Shown: positions 24,554 to 35,668 of the stretch, in pieces
Position numbering within the stretch: the first letter of the stretch is position 1
How the letters are laid out: every line of letters starts with the position of its first letter
From: Flammula alnicola
Taxonomy: Eukaryota; Basidiomycota; Agaricomycetes; Agaricales; Strophariaceae
Assembly (NCBI GenBank): GCA_015499995.1
Contig: JADNRV010000384.1
Span: 1 to 41,525, forward strand
Direction: 5' to 3'
DNA length: 41,525 bases
The notes under the pieces: model-generated
What the model was told of the DNA's origin: nothing
Database searches by the model: none
The model's input: the letters and a program-made list of their open reading frames with translations, nothing else
Program-made: the position numbers and the translations under genes

Positions 24554-24769
24554 CAGGGTCTTGCATAAAAACGTAGAGTCAATCATTCTCAGAGGTCTGT
24601 TTGTACAGCTTTGTGTAGGTATAAAAACGGATATCACGCTTTCCCGCTACAGCAACTTTGTGACTGATGAGTGACAAGATCATCAATCTTTCTTTTTTTG
24701 GTGGGTGGCAACGCTGTACAAACAAATGCGTAGTGAATGATTGACTCTACGTTTTTTTGCAAGACCCTG
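24554..24769. mobile_element. 216-base TA-flanked inverted-repeat element (MITE)
   Basis: Inverted repeats of about 57 bases, 24554-24609 and 24713-24769, start CAGGGTCTTGCA on each strand and share AACGTAGAGTCAATCATTC and GTTTGTACAGC with a few mismatches between them. Both ends abut TA (24552-24553 and 24770-24771), the target duplication of Tc1/mariner-type transposons. There is no coding capacity, so it is non-autonomous. Confidence 0.85.
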
Positions 24770-25035
24770 TAACCGCATGATTGATCTTGAGTCCCTTGCA
24801 TTGGTTAAGAATGTTGCTCACTATTGACAGATGTATTGAGTACTTTTCTCGGATTTGTCTTTCGAAGGGACGTTCGCGGCCTTTCACTCAAAGAGCGACT
24901 GTCGGCGACCAAACCGATCGCTCCGTTACTAACCGGTTCGAATATATTGCACGCAATTGATAAGAGCGGGTTATACTAGAGACTAAATTTTGACAATTAG
25001 AAAGGGCCTCGCCCTGTTGACAATCTGAGTGGCAC

Positions 25036-26318
25036 TGTTACTGTATAGTGTTGTGGGCAGAACTCTGCCGCACTGCCGAGTTCTGCCAAAAACCGGCAGT
25101 CGCCAGGCAGCTGCCAAGAGGGGTCTGGCAGAACCCGGCAGAACATCAAAGTTAGGTGAAATGCTTTGGCATCGATAGGAAAGTATCAGGCTCCTAGAAC
25201 CAGCACGCTCGTATCACTCGCAACTTCATCCTAATAGGTAGTAGGGACTTTTTATCTAATCTTATCAAAATTATCTTATCATATCAAAGTGTAAACAAGA
25301 GTAAATTCATCTAAGGTGGGTTGCGAGTGATAGAGCGGCTGGCAAACTTTGGATTCGGTGATCCAAAAGTGATCCCCGAGTCACATCAAGTCACACACGC
25401 TCCAACCTCTCGTCGGCGGCATCCTGTAATATTAAATATACCCATTCTTATAAACTCTTTCATGTTTTTAAGTATGAAGATATTTAATTTGTAGAAATTA
25501 GATGTTGGTTAGCCCAAATCGCATTTTTCTGCTCCCAAAACTAAATAAAAGCGGATTTATCCCTAATTTGCATACCCATCCATGCTCTCTGGCATAGAAG
25601 AATATGTTTCTTCAACTTCTGTTCATAAATTTTATTCCTTTATTATTTATACCATTTTTTCGGCAGGTCAAAGACTGTTGCAAGAATGAGAGGGCAAAGC
25701 AAGAGGAATCAGGAAAGCGTGACAACCTGAAGGGACTTGTGCCTGGTTACCGAGATCACCGAATCCAAAGTTTGCCAGCCGCTCTATCACTCGCAACCCA
25801 CCTTAGATGAATTTACTCTTGTTTACACTTTGATATGATAAGATAATTTTGATAAGATTAGATAAAAAGTCCCTACTACCTATTAGGATGAAGTTGCGAG
25901 TGATACGAGCGTGCTGGTTCTAGGAGCCTGGGAAAGTATCTGTGTAGAGTAGCAGAAGTGAAATTTTCAGTTTCCTCAAATTTCTATATGATGGTGTTTG
26001 ACAGGCATACTATTGTTAGGTGTTTAAAAGTTACCCAGTGTTTTAATAGAAGTTCAGTTACATTGTTAATATACATATCACTTGTTTTTACCATTGTAGG
26101 ATACGCAGAAGTAACATTTGAAATTTTGAATGGACGATTGGGCTTGAAATTCCGTCACACTTGCTTAAAATGGAAGGTGGTTTGACAGAGATTTAGCGTG
26201 ACTGACCTGTGACAACCACTTTACACAAAATTTGATCTGCCAGTTCTGCCGTCCCGGCACCTGCCGTTCTGCCGGCATGCCGGCAAAACCCCTCTGAAAA
26301 AGTTCTGCCCCCTACACT
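25036..26318. mobile_element. hAT-like inverted-repeat element carrying a nested insertion
   Basis: Both ends are rich in the unit GGCAGAAC/GTTCTGCC. The left side reads TAGTGTTGTGGGCAGAACT from 25046, and the right end, reverse-complemented, reads AGTGTAGGGGGCAGAACT from 26318. Such TAGTGTTG-like termini are typical of hAT elements. An 8-base direct repeat AGTGGCAC lies at 25028-25035 and 26319-26326, the size of a hAT target duplication, but on the left about 10 extra bases separate it from the matching terminus, so the left border is uncertain. No transposase frame is seen. It is interrupted by the 744-base element at 25187-25930; without that and one copy of its duplication it would be about 530 bases. 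Confidence 0.5.
25187..25930. mobile_element. 744-base long-TIR element with 9-base target duplication
   Basis: Near-perfect 177-base inverted repeats (25187-25363 and 25754-25930) begin CAGGCTCCTAGAACCAGC. Direct repeats GGAAAGTAT at 25178-25186 and 25931-25939 form a clean 9-base target-site duplication. Long TIRs with 9-base duplications point to a Mutator-like (MULE) non-autonomous element. The interior (25364-25753) is AT-rich with no transposase; the 68-codon open frame at 25604 runs into the right repeat and is not a credible gene. It is inserted in the hAT-like element. Confidence 0.88.
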
Positions 26319-26359
26319 AGTGGCACATAGAAATTTTGAAAGGAAAGTGGCCCATGCCA

Positions 26360-27181
26360 CAGGCTCCTAAAACCACCTCTCGTATCTCGAGGACGACTTA
26401 TGTGAGGGTTGATGTGAAATATGAGGGAGGGTGGCTGTGTTGATAAAGCAATAGCCAAATAAACAAGTGAACGGGTTCTCCTCTCGATAGAGAGGCTGGC
26501 AACTTTGGGCTTCGGCTATCCCTCGGGCACCAAATAAACCTAGCCCTAGGGTTACATTTAAAGATTTTTTTCGCCATCAGGTGACCTCGCCACCGCGTCA
26601 TTCGATGAGTATTTGTGTTGACTATTTTGGAAATAATCCCCTTTTCTTCGAAATACTACCCCCAAGCCTTATTCTAACGTAAAAAAAGACTCCAAATCAC
26701 AACTGAGGCCCACAGATTTAGGCCTGCACGTATTTAAGAAGTGACATTGTTGTTTCAAGACTAAAGTTGCCCAACAGTGGCAATGATGTTGTTGCCTGTG
26801 CACCAGCAGGAGCAGATGTCGTTTTGGCCTGCAACAGTCTTTCTATTAGTAAGGCAGGACTACTATTATTATGAGCAATACTTCACAGAGCTCGCGGCAA
26901 TGTGGTGATTTTGTGGAGGAAATACTTAGCCTGAATAGCGCGGTGGCAAGGCCACCTGATGGCGAAAAAAATCTTTAAATGTAACCCTAGGGCTAGGTTT
27001 ATTTGGTGCCCGAGGGATAGCCGAAGCCCAAAGTTGCCAGCCTCTCTATCGAGAGGAGAACCCGTTCACTTGTTTATTTGGCTATTGCTTTATCAACACA
27101 GCCACCCTCCCTACATATTTCACATCAACTCCCCCTCACATAAGTCGTCCTCGAGATACGAGAGGTGGTTTTAGGAGCCTG
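26360..27181. mobile_element. 822-base long-TIR element, second member of the same family
   Basis: Inverted repeats of about 240 bases (26360-26597 and 26939-27181) start CAGGCTCCTAAAACCACC. They differ only by small indels and scattered changes. A 9-base direct repeat CCCATGCCA flanks it (26351-26359 and 27182-27190). The first 16 bases match the element at 25187-25930 except one, and the inner TIR parts share related motifs (CAAAGTTGCCAGCC versus CAAAGTTTGCCAGCC), so they are subfamilies of one family. The 340-base interior is non-coding. It ends 150 bases before the EAF start codon. Confidence 0.88.
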
Positions 27182-27331
27182 CCCATGCCACACAATTAAT
27201 TGTTCTGTTTCGCTTGGCTTGCTGAGTCAGCGGGCCTGCATGGAGATTGGCGCTTGTGGAAACCACTGTCAGCTGTGGGGGTGGGCCGACCAATCAGCAG
27301 GCTTTGTTCTTCCCCTTGTTCCCGGACCACC

Positions 27332-29039
27332 ATGGCAAGCTCGAGTACAGCAAGCTCATGGATGCCTTCTCAGGGACGACACCCTGTCAACATAGGCTCG
27401 TCGCTGGGCAGGGCGATCAAGAACAGAAAGCTCAAGGGCTCGCCAGCTCCTACCACGAAGCGATCGAACCTCCCCGAGCGCGATTTCTATTCGTTCAAGT
27501 GTAAGTTTTCCATGAGTTGTCACATTTGAGATAAATCTCATAGACCTCTTCTTCATTGCCAGTCAATTTCAAGGCATCATCGATCGATGCCACGAAACCT
27601 GCGTCGATAGAAATCAAGAAGGGTGCAGAGAACAGCCAGGTTCTGGCAGAATACCCCAGTACCCAGGTATGTGGGTTGTATATCTATTTCTATCACTTTA
27701 CTGATCATTTCTCAGTCTGGAGAAGCTCATTCTTTTGTTGGAATAGAGCAGACTGCTAAAGATGTCGACTGTATTCTCATCTACGACGAAGACACAGGGG
27801 TTCGTGCCTAATGTGTTCATTTACTTCCGCAACTTATAGGCTTTCTTTAGCAATATACCCTCGAAAAGCTCGACTCCTTCGTCCTGCTCAAGTTTAATCG
27901 CAAATTAGCTGTTTCGCCTCGACCAGCTTCTCGTACGCGTTGTCCAATATCTTTCGATCTGCATAACGTTGACTTGTCAATTATTTACAGCTGCCCCCAT
28001 ACCCACATCCTCTTCGAACAAGGGAAAGGCAAAACAAGAATATGATAATATAGAACGCGAAATTTCAGGCGTAGACGAAGATGCTGAAGGAGAGGCTGAC
28101 GACCTCGAGGAGCTCTTGAATCAGGCTGTTGCATATCGTCGGGAAGAAGAGGAGGAGGAAGAAGAGGGTGAAGAAGTTGAGGTACCTCGTAAGCCCGTTG
28201 TGCCGCCCAAACCGCAACCTCCACCACCAAAGGCAGCTCGCCCTGTAAAACCCATGCCCAAACCCCGAGTAGAGGTCAAGGTACCACCTGTTGCTCCCCA
28301 ACCGCCTCCGACGAAAGCGCAACCGCCACCACCGGCTGTTACCGCCTCCGCTGCTGCTCCCGCGCCGGCACCTCCAAAAGCAAAGCCAGCGCAACCCAAA
28401 ACGAAGAAGGCAAAACCGGCGGCTCCTCCTTCGACGTCATATCCAGACGAAGAGGTTATAGAATTTGGAAAGCCTGCGAAACGGGCTCGTCCTTCACCGC
28501 CCCAGCAACCGCCTCCGGCACCCACACCGGCGGCTCCTGTCAGTCTATCATTGCCCGGTGGATCAACTCCTTCCTTTGCTCCACCACCAGCGCCTGTCTC
28601 TTCTAAACCCTCTGCATCCACCTCGCGCAATGTGCCGGCTCCTGCACCGCCGCTAGCGGTTGCGCCCTCTTCGCCACAAATGGTGCAATCCGACTCCTCA
28701 GACGACGAAGAGGACTGGGAGCAAGTGCCGACGGCCATACCTGTGATCTCCCAGCCCCAGCCGGACTACGAGCTCGCCCTTGAGGAGGACATCTTCGGAG
28801 ACGGTTTCGCCGACGCCGACGCTGAAGGCGGGGAGGAGATCGATGTCAACGCGTTTGAGCAGGAGCTGAACGAGCAGATGGGGGAGTCCGACGACGACTT
28901 TTTGGCCGCGGCCGTGTCGCCCGAGCCGGAGCAGCAGCAGACGAGACAGCCGATCTCGCTCAACCGCCTGGCGTCGGGTGCTGATGCGGCGGATAGCGAG
29001 GACGATTATACGAGCAGCGAGGATAGCGACGAGGATTAG
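27332..29039 (+). CDS. EAF family transcription elongation factor
   Basis: Exons 27332-27500, 27563-27666, 27716-27799, 27851-27932 and 27991-29039, all GT...AG in phase, give 495 residues. The N-terminal 155 residues form an ELL-associated-factor domain: LPERDFYSFK, FNFKASSIDATKPASIEIKK, FVGIEQTAKDVDCILIYDED and YTLEKLDSFVLLKFNRK. EAF proteins partner ELL and stimulate RNA polymerase II elongation in the nucleus (Ell1-Eaf1 in fission yeast). The rest is disordered: an acidic stretch at about 165-205, a Pro/Ala/Lys-rich middle with a basic KPAKRARPSPP segment, and a very acidic C-terminus (ADSEDDYTSSEDSDED), as expected for the transactivating tail. The start lies 150 bases from a mobile element, so the promoter has been partly replaced or displaced. 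No ELL gene is in the window. Confidence 0.92.
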
Positions 29040-29945
29040 ACAGGGTAGAGCGCAGACGGACAAGAGCGCAGACAAGGGCTTCTTTTTGGCATGGATCAAG
29101 ACACTCTGCTTTTCTTGCAATTTATCAAACTTATTTATGGAGGAACTATCGTCGTTTTTTTATATATCTACATCGTACACATACCTGTATTACATACCCT
29201 TCGCATTCCTTCGGAATTGCAAAAATTATATTTAATAACCATCGTTCAAGGATGCAAAGCGTTTACTATACTGGTGGGTCTCATGGAAATGATTCGGTGT
29301 CTTACGAATCGACGACGCATGAGCAGACAATACGACGGTGCTACTAGTGTTTTGGTTTTTTGGAACCGAGGATTGCGATTTCAATATATCTACAGTACAC
29401 TGCGAAAAAAGCGCCACTACTACAGTATGCAATAGACAGAGAAAAAGATCAAAATGGCAATAAGCAACCTCCCCAGGTGATGTGCCAGAACTGTTATTGG
29501 TGGACAAGAAAGAAAGAAAAATGTTGGAAGAGAACGAATTGGTGAAAGCGAATAAAAAGGTATCCAAAAAAAAAAGGCGAGTAGGCAGGATTTTAATTAC
29601 ACCGAAAGGACACCATGAAAAAGACGCGACGCTAGGTCGAATCGTTCCACGCATCAATCCGGTAAACCCTGGGTCGAAAGGCAGAAAATGAACAGCAACA
29701 AAAATGCAAAAAAGAACTTCATCCATGAAGGTCGGTAGAAAAACATACAAAGTCCAATTAACAGCCCCCCCTCCCGCTGTTTCGTGCGTTAACTTGTGGT
29801 ATCGAGTTGAAAGTCCAAAATGAAGGTTGTATCCAGTGCGCCTTGAAGAAAAGAACCAAATTGCGTTGATCTAGATGTGTTAGTTGAGTGTCCGTTATCC
29901 TCATTAGAAATTTTGGTATGAAGTAGCGCGGGTGGGATGGACGAA
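29040..29945. other. convergent intergenic region
   Basis: 900 bases between the stops of EAF and the ferritin-like gene. A 172-codon minus-strand frame at 29232-29750 is hydrophobic but has no recognisable motif or conserved context and is probably chance. Two 3' UTRs are expected here. Confidence 0.45.
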
Positions 29946-31428
29946 TTAGATGCCAGTCCAGCCGTCGACGGTGATAGACCCATCTGCAGACTTGCCGACG
30001 AAGGTGTTGGGGCCTCCTGGCGTTGAGCTCGCCGAAGATGCGCTGGCGGTGCTCGAGCTGGACGGCGAGGAAGAGCCGCTGGCGGGGGAAGCCAACGCCG
30101 ATCCAGATGATGAACTGGATGCAGTGGAAACGGCAGCGGTAGAAGCAGCGGTGGCCGCTGAAGCAGAACCGATGATGGCCGACTCCTGAGCGGGGGAGAT
30201 GGTCTGGGTGGAGGTGCTAGCAACTGCACCGCCAGCGGGGATGCGGGCGAGCTGGCCGAGCATGTCAGGCTGGGTGTCGATGAAGGCCATGGTAGGGCCG
30301 GCAACGAGCTGGGTGGTCGCACGATCACGGACGTTGTTCAGCAGGGGCTGACCATCGGAGGTGACGAAGATCGCGACGGGGCCGTTGATGCCGCTGGGAA
30401 CGACGCAGTTGTTGAATGGGAGAGGGATGGACGCGAATTGGCCACCGATCAACATTTGGCAGAAGAATTTCTAGAAATCAGAATAGGGTGTTAGATTTGT
30501 TCTTCCGGGTAACTGAGAAACAAAGCTTACGGAAGTGTCGTTAGCGCTGGTGATGGCAGGGCTAGAGAAAGAGAGCTGGGTTCCTGGGCCAACGGATCCG
30601 GTGTTGGTGATCGAAAGACCGGGATTTGCTGAAAGATTTTTTTTAAATTCAAAAAATGAAAGGTTTTTCGAGTATCAACATACCTGGGATTCCAAGATCA
30701 CAAGCACCATCGAAGAACGGACCGGCAAGGGCAAGGACTTCACTTGGGGTAAGAGCAATATCGAAGGCAGAAGGGATAGCAGTTCCAGTGCTTGACAAGA
30801 CATTAAGGATCGTTTGATGACGAGCCTCGACAGTTAGAATCGAGGCGGCGGAATCAAGGAGGACAGGATCATTCAGGAGAGTAGCACCACCAAGGTAGGC
30901 GCCAACACCGACCGACTCCACTACTCGCGCTGTCGCAGCCATGGTGGCAACATCTGTGAGAGCCGAATTGAAGTTGAACTTGCAACTTGTGATCGGCGTC
31001 GCGCCATTTGCCTTCAAAGCGGCCTAAAGACAGGGTCAAAAACTAAGTTACGACCAAAATATCGAAGCAAAAAGCTTTGCGTACCTGGAGCACAGATGAG
31101 TGCGTGGACTCGTCACTCTGAATAGTGGTGAATTGCTGGATAGCAACCTGACTGGACGAGAACCCAGCGCTGACGAAGTCGCTGTCTTGGAATTTAGCAA
31201 GAGCCTGCTGATAGAATCCCGCCTCAAGTTGTTCAAGGACATCAGCAAATTCTGGAGGTTGTCTCAGTATTGGTTTCAGGCTGCGCAACAAATTTGACGA
31301 TACTTACGGAAGACCAGAACGTCTGCAGTCACATCTACTGCTCGTTTCCCATAAACCCTGGCGGGGGCTGCGGAGGCCAAAAGAGGGAACGCGGCGACGA
31401 GAGCGACCAAAGATGGAGAGAAATGCAT
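29946..31428 (-). CDS. secreted ferritin-like (Rds1-type) protein
   Basis: Exons 31428-31308, 31251-31085, 31023-30684, 30628-30531 and 30470-29946, all in phase, give 416 residues. A signal peptide is clear (MHFSPSLVALVAAFPLLASA, cut after Ala). Residues about 35-190 form a ferritin-like four-helix domain (Ferritin_2 type) with acidic helix residues at FADVLEQLEAGFYQ, IQSDESTHSSVLQ and LTVEARHQTILN; the Glu/His placement matches the metal-site pattern of the fold. A beta-rich part with PGLSITNTGSVGPGTQL and CQMLIGGQFASIPLPFNNC follows, then a long Ser/Ala tail that is probably O-glycosylated, ending DGWTGI. Relatives are annotated Rds1, stress- or nutrient-induced in fission yeast. Location outside the cell is inferred from the signal and tail. 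No GPI-like hydrophobic end is visible. Confidence 0.88.
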
Positions 31429-32808
31429 TTTCGTTTATGTGAAAAGTTTTGCTGCCAGAGAGAAAAGCCTGCTTAAAAGAGTGTGTAAAGAATGATCGAA
31501 AATGGAGCAAGCCAAAAGAACAGGGGATGCAGCCGGGCAAGCCCAAAAAAAACAACTAGAAAAATGGTTCAGCGCTTGTTCGATGGCGGTAAAGGGTCAC
31601 GGGCATACCTAGGGCACGGGGAGGAAGAAAAGAAAGACGAAGAGGTGGTAAATGGACATGATGGCGACGAGCATCAGAGTATTTGTACTGTTCCAAACAT
31701 AGGGTGACCCGACCGATTGGGTTATGTCTCTGCAATCTGATTGGGTTCGGTCAGTGCGGATATCGTCAAGCATTGCCATAGGAATGGGATGTCCGTCAAA
31801 TCCAGACACGCACTCGTCTCTTGGCTTGGCTATGGTGAGCTCCCGGCACCTGTGTGTCTTCCTCGAATCTCAGCATCGGCTTCCTCGTTTTCGAGAGCTT
31901 GTCCAGAAATAAAGAAGGCGTTGACTCGGCCTGGAGGCCTTGCATTTCCATAAGCACCGCAGCGAGCTTTACCATTCATTGGGGACATCTTCGAGCAGAG
32001 CGACATCTATTGAGCCTTTCTGCTTTCTGCGATTTGCATCAAGACCGTTTGTAAATATCTCCTCTCTGGGGTTTGGATTTTAGAAGAACTGCTCGTACAG
32101 GGAAATCACAGAAAAAGACTTTCCCACCAACAAGTCGACATATTTCTCGCTGAAAGTTGCTTTGGGGGCCTGTTCCATCAGAGGAGATCATGATGCCTAC
32201 ATTATCAGATTAGGGTGCTATTCTATCAGATTATGTAAGTAAGTAGAGAGCTATTTCTGGATGACAGCATCTTTCAGTGGTGACCGTGAGGTTCGTTATG
32301 TGCGGCCTGAATGTGGGTCCGTATCGACATGCCCAATTGGCCTGCGCAGGATATTTCTAGACCCTTGCCGCCAGAGCAACTTAATCTCTCGACAGCCGTA
32401 AAACTCATGTTTCCGTATGGCTGCCTCATGTCCGAATGAGCCAGTAGTACTGGCTCGCATCCTCTGCAAGTGGTGAACGCGATAAGCTAATCATCACGAC
32501 GAGGCAGAATCAGTCGCGTTGTCATAGGTATATTCCCGACCCGGTCCCTTGGTCCCCAACCAATTAAACCGCCTCTCTGCTTTGATTTATCAGCGTATTG
32601 CATAGGAATGATCAACACTATCAACACGAAGGAGGATCAACAAATCCGTTGAAATACTTCCACTAGAGTCCGAGAAAGCCATTGTACGGCCAGTGGTATC
32701 ATTACCCAATGGTACGGTACCACGACGTGCTTGATGATACCAACTGTCACCTTCAACCCATCCACGTTTAAACAAACATGATAGATAAGCTAGGCATTTT
32801 CAAAGAAA
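31429..32808. other. intergenic, nothing recognised
   Basis: About 1.4 kb between two minus-strand genes. It includes the promoter of the ferritin-like gene and the 3' side of the carboxypeptidase gene. Only short open frames; no domain, RNA gene or element borders were found. Confidence 0.45.
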
Positions 32809-35251
32809 TCACAGATTCTTCTGCGCTAACCATCTCGATACCATAGCCAGCGACTCTGCGGGCTTATCGTGCGGGACGTAGCGACGGCCAAAAAAATCGT
32901 CAGCACCAAAGACCCAAAGAAATTATTAAAAAAACACTCATCATATGACCGGCTCCTCTAATAGTAGCGAAAGTGAGCAACGGCGTCTCCTTAACCTCCC
33001 CGGCCTTCTCGCCTCCAAGACTCCAATCACGCCACTCCTCAGCAGCGTACGCCGCCTGCCCACTCCACTCAAGCTTATCGACCCACAACTTATTCGCGAC
33101 CCAATTGCACTGCCAGTCGTACGTCCCCGCGTAGATGAGGATGCGCACGCCTCTATCGAGGAGGTTCGCGACATAGTCCTGTGTGTGCACGGCCCATTTG
33201 TCCATGTGCGCGTTGAAGTTGCCGCCTACGGTCGAGGAGCAGGCGGAGAAATTATACGGCGTCTCGACACCCAAAAGCTCGCGCGTTTCAGGGAGGTCGA
33301 GGTAGGCTTTTATGACGCCGTTTTCTCTGTAGCAGAGCTCGCCTTCACAGGGCTGAAGAGAGAGAAAAAAGAATACAAATTGAGTATGTGGCGTGCACAG
33401 TTGGAGGTAACACTCACCTTCGAGATATCATATACGTTTCTCCCTGAGTATAATCAAACAATCAGAAATGATATAAGATCACAGGTCCACATCCCGTGCA
33501 TCACCGCAAGTAGTAGCACTGAGCGTTTTGGCTCACCTGTGCTCCACATACCCGTGGACAGCTCGTCATCACAAAAGTTGACAGCTGCCCGACAGTTCAT
33601 GGAGTCAAACTGGTCGATGCAAGACGCCCGCATGGCCTTCTGACACCGTGGAAGCTAGAGTGATCCGGGATTGGTTTTAAAATATTGAGAGTAAATTTGA
33701 TGCGCATGATCATGTCGTTGGTCGAATCAATATAAGATCATGATTAACGGATGAATGTTCGGAGTTGTCGATGGTTGTCTTGCGTGAGTGAGCCGATCCA
33801 AGGTGGAGACAATTTCATGGGAAACTGCTTACCGCGATCTTCATCCGGACGCAGGTGGATATGGATTGGAAAGGCACGGATAGCGACGCAGTGCTACATT
33901 CGACTTCGTAACGACCGGCGTACAGTCTTTTAAATTTCGTGGGAAATGCGGCGGATAGTCAGCCTCAGCGCCTATTTTTTTAATTTCAGGGAAGTGGAGG
34001 AGTGAACGCACGTAGATATGTCGGTGATGCCGTTGCCAATGAGGACGCTTTGGAGGTTGATAGTCGGACGTCCTTCTCGTAAGGCGATTTGGTTTTGGTC
34101 AAATATCTCACTTGCGAACACAGGAAGGTATCGGCCCTAGAGAGGGCGTGTGTCAAATTGGTACCAGTGAAGGGTAGAAACGAGAGACACACCCCGTACG
34201 ATTCTCCAGAAAGATGGAATGGTCTTCCAGAAAATTGCTTGAATGTGTCAAAGAAAATAGAAATAAAGGCGTGGATGTTCTTGGCGGCGTCTTCTGTCGT
34301 CTCAACGGTTTCGCCAAAGTCTGCGTAGGAGAATCCGACCCCAACGCTGGGAACGTAACGCTGTCGGATGTTTTGAGGCAATAAAGTGGAGAAACACTTA
34401 CGGTTGATCTAAGAAAAAGATGTTGGCTTCTTGATTCCACGAATATGGGTTCCAAACTGTGCCATTGGACGATAAATTCTGCATGTCGATACTGCAGGGC
34501 CCTTCAAAAATAAGGAAGTGAACATTCTGATTATTGCGTGCCAATTTTATTCTTTTGCTCACCGAGTTCCATGAGAAGGCCCATCGAGGAAGAACATCCT
34601 GGACCTAGAGAAGCACCATATTTCTGATCGGGGAACGCTTGCTGCTTGACCACCGAGCACACGAACCTCCGTTAATCCACATCATAACGTCGTCTGAGGA
34701 ACAGAGGGTCAGTAAGTGGAGTCGGCATCCAGGAGACGAGGCATACCTTTCTCAGGGTCCCGTCGGCTCTCGAAGAAATAGAAGAACATATGTTTAGCAC
34801 CAGCGTCGACATCGAGGTACCCTGTATATACACTAATGAAAAGGGGTGAATGCGTTCAGCTACTGTGTAAATCACGATGGCGATGGATGAAGGAAGCCTG
34901 TGTATGGGAATATGGAGGTCTATAGACAGAACCTGTTCTCACTTACTTGACTGTGGGGTCACAGAAGTGGCTCTTTTTCACGCGAACGCGGTGATTGGGG
35001 AAGCTCGGGTGGGAGAGGGCAGTGAATTCTCCCGAGCCAATCGACGAGAGGTGAAGAGACTGATTCTGAGATGCATTGTACGCGTTTGCGCCACTTGGAA
35101 GGGCCGTCGTTGGAACCGTAGAAGCCTGAACATTCTTGAACACGACCTGTCTCTCAGATCCATAGTGCGTGTCGAGCGAAGCAAGAGACGCAGTCCGAGT
35201 CACCACCGCCCACAGAAAGATGAAAACCCAAGCGATCCTCTGCGTGAACAT
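32809..35251 (-). CDS. secreted serine carboxypeptidase, family S10
   Basis: Twelve exons: 35251-34947, 34832-34747, 34693-34667, 34604-34563, 34501-34402, 34346-34193, 34136-34012, 33926-33833, 33654-33537, 33443-33418, 33352-32942 and 32877-32809, giving 518 residues. S10 enzymes remove C-terminal amino acids from peptides, in the vacuole or outside the cell. The start gives a signal peptide (MFTQRIAWVFIFLWAVVTR). Catalytic elements are present: oxyanion region MWINGGPGCSSSMG, nucleophile Ser in SGESYGG, Asp in YAGTYDWQCN and His in GAGHM, followed by VPHDKPAESLAMVSRWL. Cys and N-glycosylation sites are many. Eleven junctions are GT...AG or close to it except the last, which joins GAGHM to VPHDKP only by an AT-AC intron. 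If this is not spliced, the protein ends 12 residues after the catalytic His in a hydrophobic tail. A further in-frame Met lies at 35290. Confidence 0.92.
32878..32941 (-). other. AT-AC intron in the carboxypeptidase gene
   Basis: On the minus strand the intron begins ATGAGTGTTTTTTT and ends CGTCGCTAC, 64 bases. A CTGAC branch-site motif and a T-run sit at normal distance before the end. Removing it restores the conserved S10 end GAGHM-VPHDKP in frame. No GT...AG choice does so. The donor resembles U2-type GTGAGT with G changed to A, not the U12 ATATCC type. Confidence 0.65.
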
Positions 35252-35668
35252 GACGGTTGAAGATAACGCTATCGACGCGAAGCTTCCCACAGGACTTGCG
35301 GCATAATATTACGAGCTCGCGATATCATGCGTTGAGCAAAGGGTCGTGGCAAAAAGTTCGGGTGTCCTACAGCCGCTCACGGGCCGGACGAGAGCGGCAA
35401 CTGCAAGTCAACTGGCAAGGCAACCTCAATAAGCGTGCTACTTTAAATTCGAGTCTCTGAAGATACGGGAGACAATAATGCAGCTGCAGGACCGGTTACT
35501 AACTGGCTTGTCGTGGATCGCTTCGCGACGAAATTGTGCTTGCCGGACAAGGTGGGGAGACGAGGCGGAAGACCTTCAATCGCGTGAGCATCGGATGTTT
35601 CTGGAACTTATAGCTTGGGTGGAATAATTTTGCTCGGAACCAGGAGTCTTGTAGGAGTCCCAAAATAT
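35252..35668. promoter_or_regulatory. upstream region of the carboxypeptidase gene
   Basis: About 400 bases between the carboxypeptidase start and the left end of the AT-rich mobile element. No specific binding site or TATA box stands out. Confidence 0.4.

Noticed and set aside
24900..24960. GGTTCGAAT resembling a tRNA B box
   Set aside because: No A box or cloverleaf stems around it; it sits between mobile elements.
25604..25810. 68-codon frame inside the 744-base element as a transposase remnant
   Set aside because: It runs into the terminal repeat and shows no transposase motif.
26530..26560. telomere-like CCCTAGGGTTA
   Set aside because: Single occurrence inside a transposon TIR with a mirrored copy in the other TIR; not a telomeric array.
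29232..29750. 172-codon minus-strand frame between EAF and the ferritin-like gene
   Set aside because: Hydrophobic composition but no motif or signal-peptide logic; lies in convergent 3' UTR space.
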